Shown here: positions 7,136-15,752 of the stretch, in pieces | Layout of the letters: every line of letters begins with the position of its first letter | Position numbering within the stretch: the stretch's first letter is position 1 | Source: Rhodovulum steppense | GTDB lineage: Bacteria; Pseudomonadota; Alphaproteobacteria; Rhodobacterales; Rhodobacteraceae | Assembly (NCBI RefSeq): GCF_004339675.1 | Contig: NZ_SLVM01000001.1 | Location: 1 to 64,000, forward strand | Direction of reading: 5' to 3' | Length of the DNA: 64,000 nt | The notes under the pieces: generated by a model | Seen by the model: only the letters and a program-made list of their open reading frames with translations | Told to the model about the DNA's origin: nothing | Database searches by the model: none | Program-made: the position numbers and the translations under genes

Positions 7136-7903
7136 ATGGGAACCCACGACCGCCTTGTGCCCCCGAGCCCGTGGCAGATCCGTCCGTTGCATGCGGGGCC
7201 GGGCGACGAGCCCATGCCCAGGCGCCGCTACGAGGTGAGCGGGCTTTGCCCGGACGGCTACCCGCAGCACTTCGTCCGCGCCCTGCCCGCCGAGCCCCAT
7301 ATCGACGAGGCCTTCTGCGCCTTTGCCCATGGCACGCTGATCGCCACGCCCGGCGGGCCGGTCGCGGTCGAGGATCTGCATCCCGGCATGATGCTGAGCA
7401 CGGCCGATGCCGGGGCGCGGCGACTGATCTGGGTGGGGTCCACCGTGCTGATGCCGATGACGGATGCGCTGCGCCCGGTGCCGCCGATGCTGACCCGGCT
7501 GACGGCGGACAGCCTGGGCCTGGGTCGGCCGATGCCCGACCTGATCCTGGGGCCACGCGCGCGGATGCTGTTCCGCCATCCCGGCTGCCACGACATCCTG
7601 GGCACCGGCGCGGCATTCGGACCGGCCTCGGCCCTTGTCGATGGCGTGGCGCTGATCGGGCTGCGGGTGACGCGCCCGACCCGGGTGTTCCACCTGGCGC
7701 TGGAGGCGCAGCACATCCTGCTGGCCAATGGCGTCGAGGTCGAGAGCTATCACCCCGGCGAGAACGCCGCCGACCTGATGGACCCGGCCGCGCGGCTGCG
7801 ATTCCTGGCGCTGTTCCCGCATCTGTACGGGTTCGAGGGGTTCGGGCCGATGTCCCTGCCCCGACTGACCGCCTTCGAGATGGAGCGGATGCGCGCCGCC
7901 TGA
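7136..7903 (+). CDS. Hint (Hedgehog/intein) domain protein
   Basis: 255 residues. After a Pro-rich N-terminal 60 residues, the Hint fold begins at CAFAHGTLIATPGGPVAVEDL (block A-like: Cys, GTxI.T..G, VEDL), continues with HPGMMLSTADAGARRLIWVG, and shows RHPGCHDI and HILLANGVEVESYHPGE (block B/F-like, L.NG..VES). Rhodobacterales have many such short proteins related to the Hint_2 family. Autocatalytic splicing is unlikely because no C-extein junction is visible, but self-cleavage at the Cys cannot be excluded. The ATG at 7136 has GGAAGGA upstream. No signal peptide is evident. Confidence 0.85.
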   Translation: MGTHDRLVPPSPWQIRPLHAGPGDEPMPRRRYEVSGLCPDGYPQHFVRALPAEPHIDEAFCAFAHGTLIATPGGPVAVEDLHPGMMLSTADAGARRLIWVGSTVLMPMTDALRPVPPMLTRLTADSLGLGRPMPDLILGPRARMLFRHPGCHDILGTGAAFGPASALVDGVALIGLRVTRPTRVFHLALEAQHILLANGVEVESYHPGENAADLMDPAARLRFLALFPHLYGFEGFGPMSLPRLTAFEMERMRAA

Positions 7904-7912
7904 CCCGCCGTC

Positions 7913-8413
7913 TCAGGCCTGGCGGGCAAGGCGTTCCTCAAGCACGTCGAAGGGCACGCCGGGATCGTCCTTGGCGCCGCGGATCACCAGCGAGGTCTTG
8001 ACCGAGGCGACATTCTCGGCCGCCGTCAGTTCCTCGGTCAGGAAGCTCTGGAAGGTCGAGAGGTCGGGGGCGACGCATTTCAGGATGAAATCCACCTCGC
8101 CATTCAGCATGTGGCACTCGCGCACCAGCGGCCAAGCCCGGCAGCGGTTCTCGAACTTCGTCAGGTCCGCCTCGGCCTGGCTTTGCAGCCCGACCATCGC
8201 AAAGACCTGCACTTCGAAGCCCAGCGCCCGGCTGTCCACATCGGCGTGATAGCCGCGGATGAAGCCCGCCTCTTCCAGCGTGCGCACCCGGCGCAGGCAG
8301 GGCGGCGCCGAGATTCCGACGCGGCGGGCCAGTTCCACATTGGTCATGCGCCCATCGGCCTGCAACTCGGCCAGAATCATGCGGTCGATCGCGTCGAGCT
8401 TTGCGCCGGGCAT
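7913..8413 (-). CDS. Lrp/AsnC family transcriptional regulator
   Basis: 166 residues. The N-terminal winged helix-turn-helix is LDAIDRMILAELQADGRMTNVELARRVGIS and PPCLRRVRTLEEAGFIRGY. The C-terminal AsnC/RAM ligand domain starts near EVQVFAMVGL and includes VRECHMLNGEVDFILKC. Lrp proteins form octamers that respond to amino acids. The start at 8413 (MPGAKLDAID) is supported by GAGGGA upstream. A longer frame to 8770 is not credible. A 10-bp direct repeat spaced by 21 bp lies just upstream and may be its own binding site. The neighbour upstream is a divergent VPLPA-tailed protein gene. Confidence 0.95.
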   Translation of the reverse strand: MPGAKLDAIDRMILAELQADGRMTNVELARRVGISAPPCLRRVRTLEEAGFIRGYHADVDSRALGFEVQVFAMVGLQSQAEADLTKFENRCRAWPLVRECHMLNGEVDFILKCVAPDLSTFQSFLTEELTAAENVASVKTSLVIRGAKDDPGVPFDVLEERLARQA

Positions 8414-8461
8414 CCTGCTTCCCTCGGAATTTTTGCGGATCATAGGTTCGGGGCGCGCCCT

Positions 8462-8492
8462 GCGCAATATTGTTTCACGTTCGCGCAAGATT
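8462..8492. promoter_or_regulatory. Direct repeat upstream of the Lrp gene, spaced 21 bp
   Basis: GCGCAATATT (8462-8471) and GCGCAAGATT (8483-8492) match at 9 of 10 positions with a start-to-start distance of 21 bp, two helical turns. This A/T-containing spaced arrangement 50-80 bp before the Lrp gene is what an octameric Lrp-type autoregulator would bind (inference). Confidence 0.35.
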
Positions 8493-8663
8493 TTAACGAT
8501 TGCAGACCTCGACCGCCGGGGCGTCAAGCGCCCGCCCCGGCCCGCGTTAATGATTGCGGCAGAATTATGTTGCGGGAACGGATCCGGTCGGACAGGATCA
8601 TTTCGGGGACACATCACAATTGCGTTCCTGAATTGGTGATCCAAGAATTTTGTGGGGGAAGAC

Positions 8664-9536
8664 ATGAACATCAAGAACCTCGCCAGTGCCTCGGCGCTGG
8701 CTGTCGCGGCCGCAATGGGCGCCGCACCGGGGGTCTCGGCATCGACCATCGTCGATCTGGGCTTCATCATCGACGAGTCCGGCTCGGTCGGTCAGGCGAA
8801 CTATCAGAGCTCGATCCTGGCGCTGCGGGCCGCTCTCGAGCAGATCCCGCTGGCGGATGCCAACGTGACCTATCGCGTCGGCGTCGTCTCGTTCGGAAAT
8901 GGGGCCGATGTTGTCGCCGCCCCGGTGGTGTTCGATTCGGCGGCCAACAAGAACGCCGTGCTTGCCGCGCTGCTGGACGAGGCGGTGCCCAACTCCATCG
9001 ACGGGGGAACCCGGCAATACGGCCTGCCCGGCGGCATCACGAACGCGACCAACTATGTCGCAGCATTCGACGCGATCCACAACGCCTTCATTTCGAGCTT
9101 CGGAAGCCTTGGCGACAACTCGATCCTGAACATGGCGACGGATGGCGGGTGGAATTCGGGCGGCAACCCGACGGCCCGGGCGAATGCGCTTTACAATGAC
9201 AATGGATGGGATTCGCTCAGCTTCGAGGCGATCGGGGGATTCTCTCAGAGCAATCTGAACTTCCTCGCCGGGATCGGGTTTGACAGCGGCGGCATCGGCG
9301 GATGCGGCATCACCACCGACGCGGCGTCCCTTCAGAATGTCACGGAAAACTGCTTCGTGATCGATGTTCCGAGCTTCGCCGCCTTCGAAACCGCGATCCT
9401 GACAAAGGTCAGAAAGACCGTCATCGACACCGGCGGCGACCCGAACGTGGTTCCGCTGCCCGCGGGCCTGCCGCTGATGCTGGGCGTGATCGGCGCCTTT
9501 GCCTTCATGCGTCGTCGGCAGATGACCGCCGCCTGA
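8664..9536 (+). CDS. VWA-domain exported protein with VPLPA-CTERM sorting tail
   Basis: 290 residues. A signal peptide occupies residues 1-26. A von Willebrand type A domain follows with the MIDAS motif DESGS at residues 37-41 and NMATDGGWNSGGNP later. The C-terminus has VPLPAGLPLMLG at about 263, then a hydrophobic span and a basic end FMRRRQ. This tripartite tail is the VPLPA-CTERM signal handled by exosortase-type enzymes in Rhodobacterales (family knowledge). The protein is thus probably processed at the membrane and exported or surface-attached. The ATG at 8664 follows GGGGGAA, and a GTG at 8652 is too close to this site. A strong terminator follows the gene. Confidence 0.88.
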   Translation: MNIKNLASASALAVAAAMGAAPGVSASTIVDLGFIIDESGSVGQANYQSSILALRAALEQIPLADANVTYRVGVVSFGNGADVVAAPVVFDSAANKNAVLAALLDEAVPNSIDGGTRQYGLPGGITNATNYVAAFDAIHNAFISSFGSLGDNSILNMATDGGWNSGGNPTARANALYNDNGWDSLSFEAIGGFSQSNLNFLAGIGFDSGGIGGCGITTDAASLQNVTENCFVIDVPSFAAFETAILTKVRKTVIDTGGDPNVVPLPAGLPLMLGVIGAFAFMRRRQMTAA

Positions 9537-9560
9537 TCGGTTCGGCAGAAGACAGGAAAA

Positions 9561-9586
9561 GGCCCGCGCCGCGCGCGGGCCTTTTT
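9561..9586 (+). terminator. Rho-independent terminator after the VWA gene
   Basis: Stem GGCCCGCGC (9561-9569) / GCGCGGGCC (9573-9581) with a 3-base loop, followed by TTTTT at 9582-9586. AAAA precedes the stem, so it can also work for the convergent gene at 9598-9942. Confidence 0.9.
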
Positions 9587-9597
9587 GCGTGACGCGG

Positions 9598-9942
9598 TTA
9601 CTCCTTGACGGAGTCGATGGTGATGAACTGCTGGGTCTCGGCAACCCAGACCCCGCGCGCGGATGTCACCTGCGCCTGGGTCAGCCCGTCGTGGTTTGCC
9701 GGGGCCGTGACCGGCGCGTCCGCCGCATCCGCCCAGATCCACGCGCCGCAGGGCAAGACGTCGCCGCAGGCCGCCCGGCCCGCCTGCACCAGCGTCGCCT
9801 GGTCGAGCGGCCCGGCGCAGACCAGGACCCGGATCACGTCCGAGGCGTCCAGCACCTCGCAGCCCTCGGGCATCGCCACCTCTTCGGCAGGGGCCATCGC
9901 GGGCCAGAGCGTGACAAGAGCGGCACCAAGCAATCGTTTCAT
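9598..9942 (-). CDS. Secreted hypothetical protein, cysteine-containing
   Basis: 114 residues. The signal peptide MKRLLGAALVTLWPAMAPAE is followed by a small polar domain with four cysteines (EGCEV, LVCAG, AACGD, LPCGAW) that could form two disulfides in the periplasm. The C-terminal half contains VTAPANHDGLTQAQVTSARG and VWVAETQQFITIDSV. No family is recognised. The ATG at 9942 directly starts the signal peptide. It is convergent with the VWA gene and divergent from trxB. Confidence 0.75.
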   Translation of the reverse strand: MKRLLGAALVTLWPAMAPAEEVAMPEGCEVLDASDVIRVLVCAGPLDQATLVQAGRAACGDVLPCGAWIWADAADAPVTAPANHDGLTQAQVTSARGVWVAETQQFITIDSVKE

Positions 9943-10058
9943 CGTCGCACCTTTTCCCCGCCGGGCGCACGGGGCATAACGAACCTGAAAACGGGGCCTT
10001 CGCCCGCCCCCGTGCCGCCACCATATCGCGTCCGGATCGCGAAAGACAGGATAGTGCC

Positions 10059-11042
10059 ATGACCGCCAGCAGACATAGCAAGGTTCTCATCATCGGCTCG
10101 GGGCCGGCGGGCTATACCGCCGCCGTCTATGCCAGCCGCGCGATGCTGGAGCCCCTGCTGATCCAGGGCATCCAGCCCGGCGGCCAGCTGACCATCACCA
10201 CCGAGGTCGAGAACTGGCCCGGCGAGGTCGAGATCCAGGGCCCCGAGCTGATGCAGAAGATGGAGGCCCATGCCAGGGCGATGGGCACCGAGATCGTGGC
10301 CGACATCATCACCGCGCTGGACCTGTCGAAACGACCCTTCACCGCGCAGGGCGACAGCGGCACCACCTATAGCTGCGACGCGCTGATCCTTGCCACGGGG
10401 GCCCAGGCGAAATGGCTGGGCCTGCCGTCCGAGGAGAAGTTCAAGGGCTTCGGCGTCTCGGCCTGCGCCACCTGCGACGGGTTCTTCTATCGCGGGCAGG
10501 ACGTGGCGGTGATCGGCGGCGGCAACGCGGCGGTCGAAGAGGCGCTGTTCCTGACGCGGTTTGCGTCGAAGGTGACGCTGGTGCATCGCCGCGACGAGCT
10601 GCGCGCCGAAAAGGTGTTGCAGCACCGGCTGTTCAACAATCCCAAGGTCGAGATCCTGTGGGACCATTCGCTGGACGAGGTGACCGGCACCGACGCCCCG
10701 CCCGGCGTCGAGGGGATCCGCGTGCGCCATGTCCATACCGGCGCGGTGACCGAGATCCCCTGCAAGGGCGTCTTCATCGCGATCGGCCACGCGCCCGCCT
10801 CGGAACTGGTGCTGGGCCAGCTGGACACCCATATGGGCGGCTATGTCGTGACCCAGCCCGACTCGACCGCGACCTCGATCCCCGGCGTGTTTGCCGCGGG
10901 CGACCTGACGGACCACAAGTATCGCCAGGCCGTCACCTCGGCGGGCATGGGCTGCATGGCCGCGCTGGAGGCCGAACGCTTCCTCGCCGAACAGGGCGTG
11001 GCAGAGGGTGACGCACCCCCGGTCGCGACCGCCACCGGCTAG
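10059..11042 (+). CDS. trxB: Thioredoxin reductase
   Basis: 327 residues, standard for bacterial TrxB. The FAD-binding Rossmann motif is IIGSGPAGYTAAVYASRA. The redox-active disulfide is in ACATCDGFFYRG, and the NADPH motif is VAVIGGGNAAVEEALFLT. The C-terminal FAD motif GVFAAGDLTDHKYRQAVTSA is also present. The enzyme transfers electrons from NADPH to thioredoxin in the cytoplasm. The closely placed Lrp gene is a frequent neighbour in this order, but here a VPLPA-tail gene and a secreted-protein gene lie between them. Confidence 0.97.
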   Translation: MTASRHSKVLIIGSGPAGYTAAVYASRAMLEPLLIQGIQPGGQLTITTEVENWPGEVEIQGPELMQKMEAHARAMGTEIVADIITALDLSKRPFTAQGDSGTTYSCDALILATGAQAKWLGLPSEEKFKGFGVSACATCDGFFYRGQDVAVIGGGNAAVEEALFLTRFASKVTLVHRRDELRAEKVLQHRLFNNPKVEILWDHSLDEVTGTDAPPGVEGIRVRHVHTGAVTEIPCKGVFIAIGHAPASELVLGQLDTHMGGYVVTQPDSTATSIPGVFAAGDLTDHKYRQAVTSAGMGCMAALEAERFLAEQGVAEGDAPPVATATG

Positions 11043-11150
11043 GGACGGAACGTCCGGCCCGCCGCGCAAGGGATGGGCCGGACAATCGTCCGCGAAGTGA
11101 TGCGCAATTGACGATACCGGCCCTTATTCACGGTCCCGCCCGGGTTCCGC

Positions 11151-11180
11151 TTGAACTGTGCCGCAGTTGCACGCTATGGC
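11151..11180 (+). promoter_or_regulatory. Candidate sigma-70 promoter for sat-cysC
   Basis: TTGAAC (11151-11156), 18-bp spacer, TATGGC (11175-11180). A transcript would begin near 11187, about 55 bases before the ATG at 11242. The match is moderate. Confidence 0.35.
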
Positions 11181-11241
11181 GCCCGCGACGTCGGCATGGC
11201 CCGGCCGTTCTCCCCTTGCGCCCAGGAAATCAGGTTTTCCC

Positions 11242-12951
11242 ATGTCCCTTTCCAACCTCACCCCGATCCCCGAACTCTATGTCTCGCCCGAAAGCGCGCA
11301 GAAGCTGAAGCTGGAGGCGGGCGAGTTGCCCAGCTGGGATCTGACGCCGCGCCAGATCTGCGACCTGGAACTGCTGATGAATGGCGGGTTCAGCCCGCTC
11401 AAGGGGTTCCTGTCCCAGGCCGATTACGACAGCGTGGTCGAGACGATGCGGCTGGCCGACGGCACGCTCTGGCCGATGCCGATCACGCTCGACGTCTCCG
11501 AAGACTTCGCCGCGGGGATCGAACCCGGCCAGGACATCGCGCTGCGCGACCAGGAGGGCGTGATCCTTGCGATCCTGTCGGTCACCGACCGCTGGACGCC
11601 GAACAAGGCGCGCGAGGCCGAAAAGGTCTTCGGCGCCGACGACCTCGCCCATCCGGGCGTCAACTACCTGCACCACAGCGCCGGAAAGGTCTATCTGGGC
11701 GGCCCCGTGACCGGCATCCAGCAGCCGGTGCATTACGATTTCCGCGGCCGCCGCGACACGCCGAACGAGCTGCGCGCCTATTTCCGCAAGCTGGGCTGGA
11801 ATCGCATCGTCGCCTTCCAGACCCGCAACCCGCTGCACCGCGCGCATCAGGAACTGACCTTCCGCGCCGCGCGCGAGGCGCAGGCCAACCTGCTGATCCA
11901 CCCGGTCGTCGGCATGACGAAACCGGGCGATGTCGACCATTTCACCCGCGTGCGCTGCTACGAGGCGGTGCTGGACAAGTATCCCGCCGCCACCACCACG
12001 ATGAGCCTGCTGAACCTCGCCATGCGCATGGCCGGCCCGCGCGAGGCGGTCTGGCACGGGCTGATCCGCAAGAACCACGGCTGCACCCATTTCATCGTCG
12101 GCCGCGACCATGCGGGGCCCGGCAAGAACAGCGCGGGCCAGGATTTCTACGGCCCCTACGACGCGCAGGATCTGTTCAAGCAATATGCTGACGAAATCGG
12201 CATCGAGATGGTCGATTTCAAACAGATGGTCTATGTGCAGGAAAAGGCGCAGTATTTCCCCGTGGACGAGGTGCCCGAAGGGGCGACCGTGCTGGACATC
12301 TCGGGCACCGAACTGCGCCGCCGCCTGCGCGAGGGGCTGGATATCCCCGACTGGTTCTCCTTCCCCGAAGTGGTCAGCGAACTGCGCCGCACCTCGCCGC
12401 CGCGCGCAAGCCAGGGCTTCACCGTGTTCTTCACCGGCCTGTCCGGCTCGGGCAAGTCCACCATCGCCAACGCGCTGATGGTGAAACTCATGGAGATGGG
12501 CGGCCGCCCGGTGACGCTTCTGGATGGCGACGTGGTGCGCAAGCACCTGTCCTCGGAACTCGGCTTCTCCAAGGAACATCGCGACATCAACATCCGCCGC
12601 ATCGGCTATGTCGCCTCCGAGATCACCAAGAATGGCGGCATCGCGATCTGCGCGCCCATCGCGCCCTATACCGCCACGCGCCGCGCCGTGCGCGAGATGA
12701 TCGAGGCCTATGGCGCCTTCTGCGAGGTCCATGTCGCCACGCCCATCGAGGAATGCGAGAAACGCGACCGCAAGGGCCTCTACCGGCTCGCGCGCGAGGG
12801 CAAGATCAAGGAGTTCACCGGCATCTCCGACCCCTACGAGGCCCCCACCGCGCCCGAACTCAGCGTCGACACCACCGGCGTCGATGTCGACAATTGCGCC
12901 CATCAGGTGATCCTGAAACTCGAACAGATGGGGCTGATCGCGGGCAACTGA
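11242..12951 (+). CDS. sat-cysC: Bifunctional sulfate adenylyltransferase / adenylylsulfate kinase
   Basis: 569 residues. Residues 1-390 are a homomeric ATP sulfurylase: FQTRNPLHRAHQELT (the HxxH ATP site) and VGRDHAGPGKNSAGQDFYG are present, as is SGTELRRRLREG. Residues about 395-569 are APS kinase with the P-loop GLSGSGKST at residue 399 and DGDVVRKHLSSELGFSKEHRD. Together they convert sulfate to PAPS through APS for assimilation or sulfonation. The fusion is common in Rhodobacterales. The start at 11242 (MSLSNLTPIPELY) is preferred over the upstream in-frame ATG at 11158, whose 28 codons are low-complexity and overlap the candidate promoter. Confidence 0.96.
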   Translation: MSLSNLTPIPELYVSPESAQKLKLEAGELPSWDLTPRQICDLELLMNGGFSPLKGFLSQADYDSVVETMRLADGTLWPMPITLDVSEDFAAGIEPGQDIALRDQEGVILAILSVTDRWTPNKAREAEKVFGADDLAHPGVNYLHHSAGKVYLGGPVTGIQQPVHYDFRGRRDTPNELRAYFRKLGWNRIVAFQTRNPLHRAHQELTFRAAREAQANLLIHPVVGMTKPGDVDHFTRVRCYEAVLDKYPAATTTMSLLNLAMRMAGPREAVWHGLIRKNHGCTHFIVGRDHAGPGKNSAGQDFYGPYDAQDLFKQYADEIGIEMVDFKQMVYVQEKAQYFPVDEVPEGATVLDISGTELRRRLREGLDIPDWFSFPEVVSELRRTSPPRASQGFTVFFTGLSGSGKSTIANALMVKLMEMGGRPVTLLDGDVVRKHLSSELGFSKEHRDINIRRIGYVASEITKNGGIAICAPIAPYTATRRAVREMIEAYGAFCEVHVATPIEECEKRDRKGLYRLAREGKIKEFTGISDPYEAPTAPELSVDTTGVDVDNCAHQVILKLEQMGLIAGN

Positions 12952-12965
12952 CCCGCCCCGCCTGC

Positions 12966-12986
12966 TTCTTCTTGGCTGAAATACCC
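12966..12986 (+). repeat. Dispersed 3'-end element, copy 1 (TTCTTCTTGGC-N2-AAATACCC)
   Basis: TTCTTCTTGGCTGAAATACC plus C lies 14 bases after the sat-cysC stop and is followed by GC-rich inverted sequence (GCGCGGCC...GGCCGCGCC). Three related copies occur at 18448, 35939 and 43399, each at a gene 3' end. Confidence 0.6.
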
Positions 12987-13091
12987 CCGCCGGAGGCGCG
13001 CGGCCGCAAGGCCGCGCCACGCCCAACCCCGGACAAGCAGGGCGTCAGCCCTGCGCCGGACGGGGGCGGGAGCGCCCCCCCGCGCCCCGGC

Positions 13092-13319
13092 TCAATGCAC
13101 GTTGACCGGGGCCAGGTCGTTCTGCCGCGCCAGCGCGAAGGCCAGCGCACGGTCGCGCACCAGGGCCAGCCGCTCGCCGCTGGCCGCATGCAGCGCGTAA
13201 AGCCCGTCCAGCCCCCCGGCCTCGCGCTGCACCTCCTCGGGCAGCTCGGCCAGCTTCACGGGCCGCACATAGACGATCCGCTCGCCCCCCTCGGGAAAGA
13301 CCTCGTGTTTCCTGTCCAT
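13092..13319 (-). CDS. DUF1150 family protein
   Basis: 75 residues. The sequence shows the DUF1150 pattern: GERIVYVRPV near the start, LPEEVQ in the middle, LYALHAASGERLALVRDR, and the C-terminal AFALARQNDLAPVNVH. Function is unknown. In alphaproteobacteria it typically follows a small heat-shock protein gene, exactly as here: it starts 14 bp after the Hsp20 stop codon, so the two form an operon. A longer frame reading through the same stop up to 13928 only overlaps the hsp20 coding strand in a different frame and is not real. Confidence 0.9.
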   Translation of the reverse strand: MDRKHEVFPEGGERIVYVRPVKLAELPEEVQREAGGLDGLYALHAASGERLALVRDRALAFALARQNDLAPVNVH

Positions 13320-13333
13320 GCCCCCTGCCTCCC

Positions 13334-13747
13334 TCACGCGGTCCGGATGCGGATCGTCTGCACCACGCTTTCGGGCACCAGGCGCTCCAGATCGACATGC
13401 AGCAGCCCGTTTTCCATGGTCGCGCCCGTCACCTCGACGCCGTCGGCCAGCACGAAGCTGCGCTGGAACTGGCGGGCCGCGATGCCGCGATGCAGGAACA
13501 CCCGGTCGGCGCCATCCTCGGCCTGGCGGCCGCGGATCACCAGTTGCCGGTCCTCGACGGTGATCGCCAGATCCTCCTCGCGAAAGCCGGCCACCGCCAG
13601 CGTGATGCGATAGCCCGTGTCCGAGGTCTGTTCGATGTTGAAGGGGGGATAGCCCTCGTTTCCGGTCTTGGCGGTCCGTTCCACGAGGCGTTCGAGCTGC
13701 TCGAATCCCAGCAGGAAGGGATGCGAGCCGAGAGTCAGTTTCGACAT
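13334..13747 (-). CDS. Small heat-shock protein, Hsp20/IbpA family
   Basis: 137 residues. The N-terminal FxxLERLVERT and YPPFNIEQTSDTGYRITLAV are followed by the alpha-crystallin domain with GFREEDLAITVEDRQLVIRG, and by FLHRGIAARQFQRSFVLADG and ATMENGLLHVDL (the GLL-type signature). This ATP-independent chaperone binds unfolding proteins in the cytoplasm. The start at 13747 (MSKLTLGSHPF) has AAGGACT upstream. No ROSE or CIRCE-like element was clearly identified in the short upstream region. Followed in operon by a DUF1150 gene. Confidence 0.95.
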   Translation of the reverse strand: MSKLTLGSHPFLLGFEQLERLVERTAKTGNEGYPPFNIEQTSDTGYRITLAVAGFREEDLAITVEDRQLVIRGRQAEDGADRVFLHRGIAARQFQRSFVLADGVEVTGATMENGLLHVDLERLVPESVVQTIRIRTA

Positions 13748-13914
13748 ATGGGCAAGTCCTTGAACAAGCGACCTGAAGTGCGATCCGCCCCGCATCCGCG
13801 GCGGCGTGGACGGGATATGGGGATGGCGCGCGCGCGCCGCAAGTCCGGCTTCCCGCCGCGGGACAAACGCGATACCTTGGCGGGGTAAGGGAATGCAGCG
13901 ACTCAGCCCCGGGA

Positions 13915-14139
13915 ATGTCGATGAACATCGCCAGCGAGATGAACTCCGAAGAAGTCCTGCGCGTGAAGCTCGAGGTCCTTCGGCGCGAGCATCGCGACCT
14001 CGACGACGCGATCCGCGCCCTTCAGGACACCGGGACCGGCGACAGCTTCACGTTGATGCGGCTGAAAAAGCAGAAACTCGCCCTCAAGGACCGCATCGCG
14101 CTGATCGAGGACCAGTTGACCCCCGACATCATTGCGTAA
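13915..14139 (+). CDS. YdcH family protein (DUF465)
   Basis: 74 residues, almost entirely helical: KLEVLRREHRDLDDAIRAL, then TLMRLKKQKLALKDRIALIE and DQLTPDIIA. This hairpin of two charged helices with the RREHRDLD and LKKQKLxLKD patterns is the YdcH/DUF465 signature. Function is unknown. The start could be ATG 13915 or ATG 13921; GGGA at 13909-13912 fits the second slightly better. It lies 49 bp before purE on the same strand and may be co-transcribed with it. Confidence 0.88.
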   Translation: MSMNIASEMNSEEVLRVKLEVLRREHRDLDDAIRALQDTGTGDSFTLMRLKKQKLALKDRIALIEDQLTPDIIA

Positions 14140-14188
14140 CACCCGCACCCGTCTATAGTGCCCGCTCGCGAATCCGGGAGGGCCGTGC

Positions 14189-14677
14189 ATGGCGGACGTG
14201 AAAGTGGGCATCATCATGGGCAGCCAGTCGGACTGGCCCACCATGAAGGAGGCCGCCGCGATCCTCGACGAGCTTGGCGTCGCGCATGAATCGCGCATCG
14301 TCTCGGCCCATCGCACCCCCGACCGGCTGTGGGAGTATGGCCGGGCGGCCGTCGGCCGCGGCCTTCAGGTCATCATCGCGGGCGCGGGCGGGGCGGCGCA
14401 TCTGCCCGGCATGATGGCGTCCAAGACCCGCGTGCCGGTGATCGGCGTGCCGGTCCAGACCCGCGCGTTGAACGGGGTGGACAGCCTCTATTCCATCGTC
14501 CAGATGCCCAAGGGCTTTCCGGTCGCCACCATGGCGATCGGGGCTGCGGGCGCGGCCAATGCCGGGCTGATGGCCGCGCAGATCCTCGCGCTGGGCGATC
14601 CGGCGCTGGCCGAACGGCTCGACCGCTGGCGGTCCGATCTCTCGGCCTCGATCCCCGAGGAGCCTGCCGATGACTGA
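14189..14677 (+). CDS. purE: 5-(carboxyamino)imidazole ribonucleotide mutase
   Basis: 162 residues, class I PurE. Motifs: [15 protein letters not shown] (N-terminal phosphate/nucleotide site), [15 protein letters not shown] with the catalytic His, and [16 protein letters not shown]. It converts N5-CAIR to CAIR in purine synthesis. The stop overlaps the purK start by 8 bp, so the two are translationally coupled. Confidence 0.97.
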   Translation: MADVKVGIIMGSQSDWPTMKEAAAILDELGVAHESRIVSAHRTPDRLWEYGRAAVGRGLQVIIAGAGGAAHLPGMMASKTRVPVIGVPVQTRALNGVDSLYSIVQMPKGFPVATMAIGAAGAANAGLMAAQILALGDPALAERLDRWRSDLSASIPEEPADD

Positions 14678-15752
14678 GCCGCTTGCGCCCGGCGCCACCA
14701 TCGGCATCCTTGGCGGCGGCCAGTTGGGCCGGATGCTGTCGGTCGCGGCCGCGCGTCTGGGCTTTCGCTGCCATGTCTACGACCCCGCCCCCGAACCGCC
14801 TGCGGGCCATGTCGCCGACCGGGTGACGACCGCCCCTTACGAGGATACCGAGGCGCTGGCGGCCTTTGCCGCTTCGGTCGATGTCGTCACCTACGAATTC
14901 GAGAACATCCCCACCGCCGCGCTGAACGCGATCGAGGCGCAGGTGGCGATCCGGCCGAACCGGCGCACGCTGGCCGTGTCGCAGGACCGGCTGACCGAAA
15001 AGGCCTTTGTCACCGAACTGGGCCTGAAGACCGCGCCCTTCGCCGCCGTGGATGACGAGGTGGACCTGGCCGAGGCCATGGCCGAGATCGGGCTGCCCGC
15101 CATCCTCAAGACCCGCCGCCTGGGCTATGACGGCAAGGGCCAGGCGCGGATCAACCGGCCCGAGGATGCGCCCGCCGCCCTTGCCGCAATGGACGGGGCC
15201 CCCGCGATCCTGGAAGGCTTCGTGTCCTTCACCCGCGAGATCTCGGTGATTGCCGCCCGCGGGCTGACGGGCGAGGTGGCGTGCTACGATCCCGGCCTGA
15301 ACGTGCATCGCGACGGCATCCTGCACACGACCCGGGTGCCCGCGCCGCTGACGACCGCGCAGCGCACCGATGCCGTCCTGCTGGCGGGCAGGCTTTTGAA
15401 CGCGCTCGATTATGTCGGCGTGATGGGGGTGGAACTGTTCGTCACCCCCGATGGCCTGCTGGTCAACGAGATCGCGCCCAGGGTGCACAATTCCGGTCAC
15501 TGGACCCAGGATGGCTGCATGATCGACCAGTTCGAGCAGCATATCCGCGCCATTGCAGGCTGGCCGCTGGGCGACGGCGCGCGCCATTCAGATATCGAGA
15601 TGGAGAACCTGATCGGCGACGATATCGACAGGGTTCCCGCGCTGGCCCGCGATCCTGCCGTGGCGCTCCATCTTTACGGCAAGGCCGAGGCGCGGCCGGG
15701 CCGCAAGATGGGGCATGTCAACCGCTGGCTGGGGCCTGCATCACTCAAGTAG
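14670..15752 (+). CDS. purK: 5-(carboxyamino)imidazole ribonucleotide synthase
   Basis: 360 residues, ATP-grasp enzyme. It begins with [17 protein letters not shown] and has [24 protein letters not shown] (ATP-grasp Lys), [16 protein letters not shown] and HVNRW at the C-terminus. It carboxylates AIR to N5-CAIR using ATP and bicarbonate, the step before PurE. Its last 12 bp overlap the convergent lipase gene. Confidence 0.97.
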   Translation: MTEPLAPGATIGILGGGQLGRMLSVAAARLGFRCHVYDPAPEPPAGHVADRVTTAPYEDTEALAAFAASVDVVTYEFENIPTAALNAIEAQVAIRPNRRTLAVSQDRLTEKAFVTELGLKTAPFAAVDDEVDLAEAMAEIGLPAILKTRRLGYDGKGQARINRPEDAPAALAAMDGAPAILEGFVSFTREISVIAARGLTGEVACYDPGLNVHRDGILHTTRVPAPLTTAQRTDAVLLAGRLLNALDYVGVMGVELFVTPDGLLVNEIAPRVHNSGHWTQDGCMIDQFEQHIRAIAGWPLGDGARHSDIEMENLIGDDIDRVPALARDPAVALHLYGKAEARPGRKMGHVNRWLGPASLK

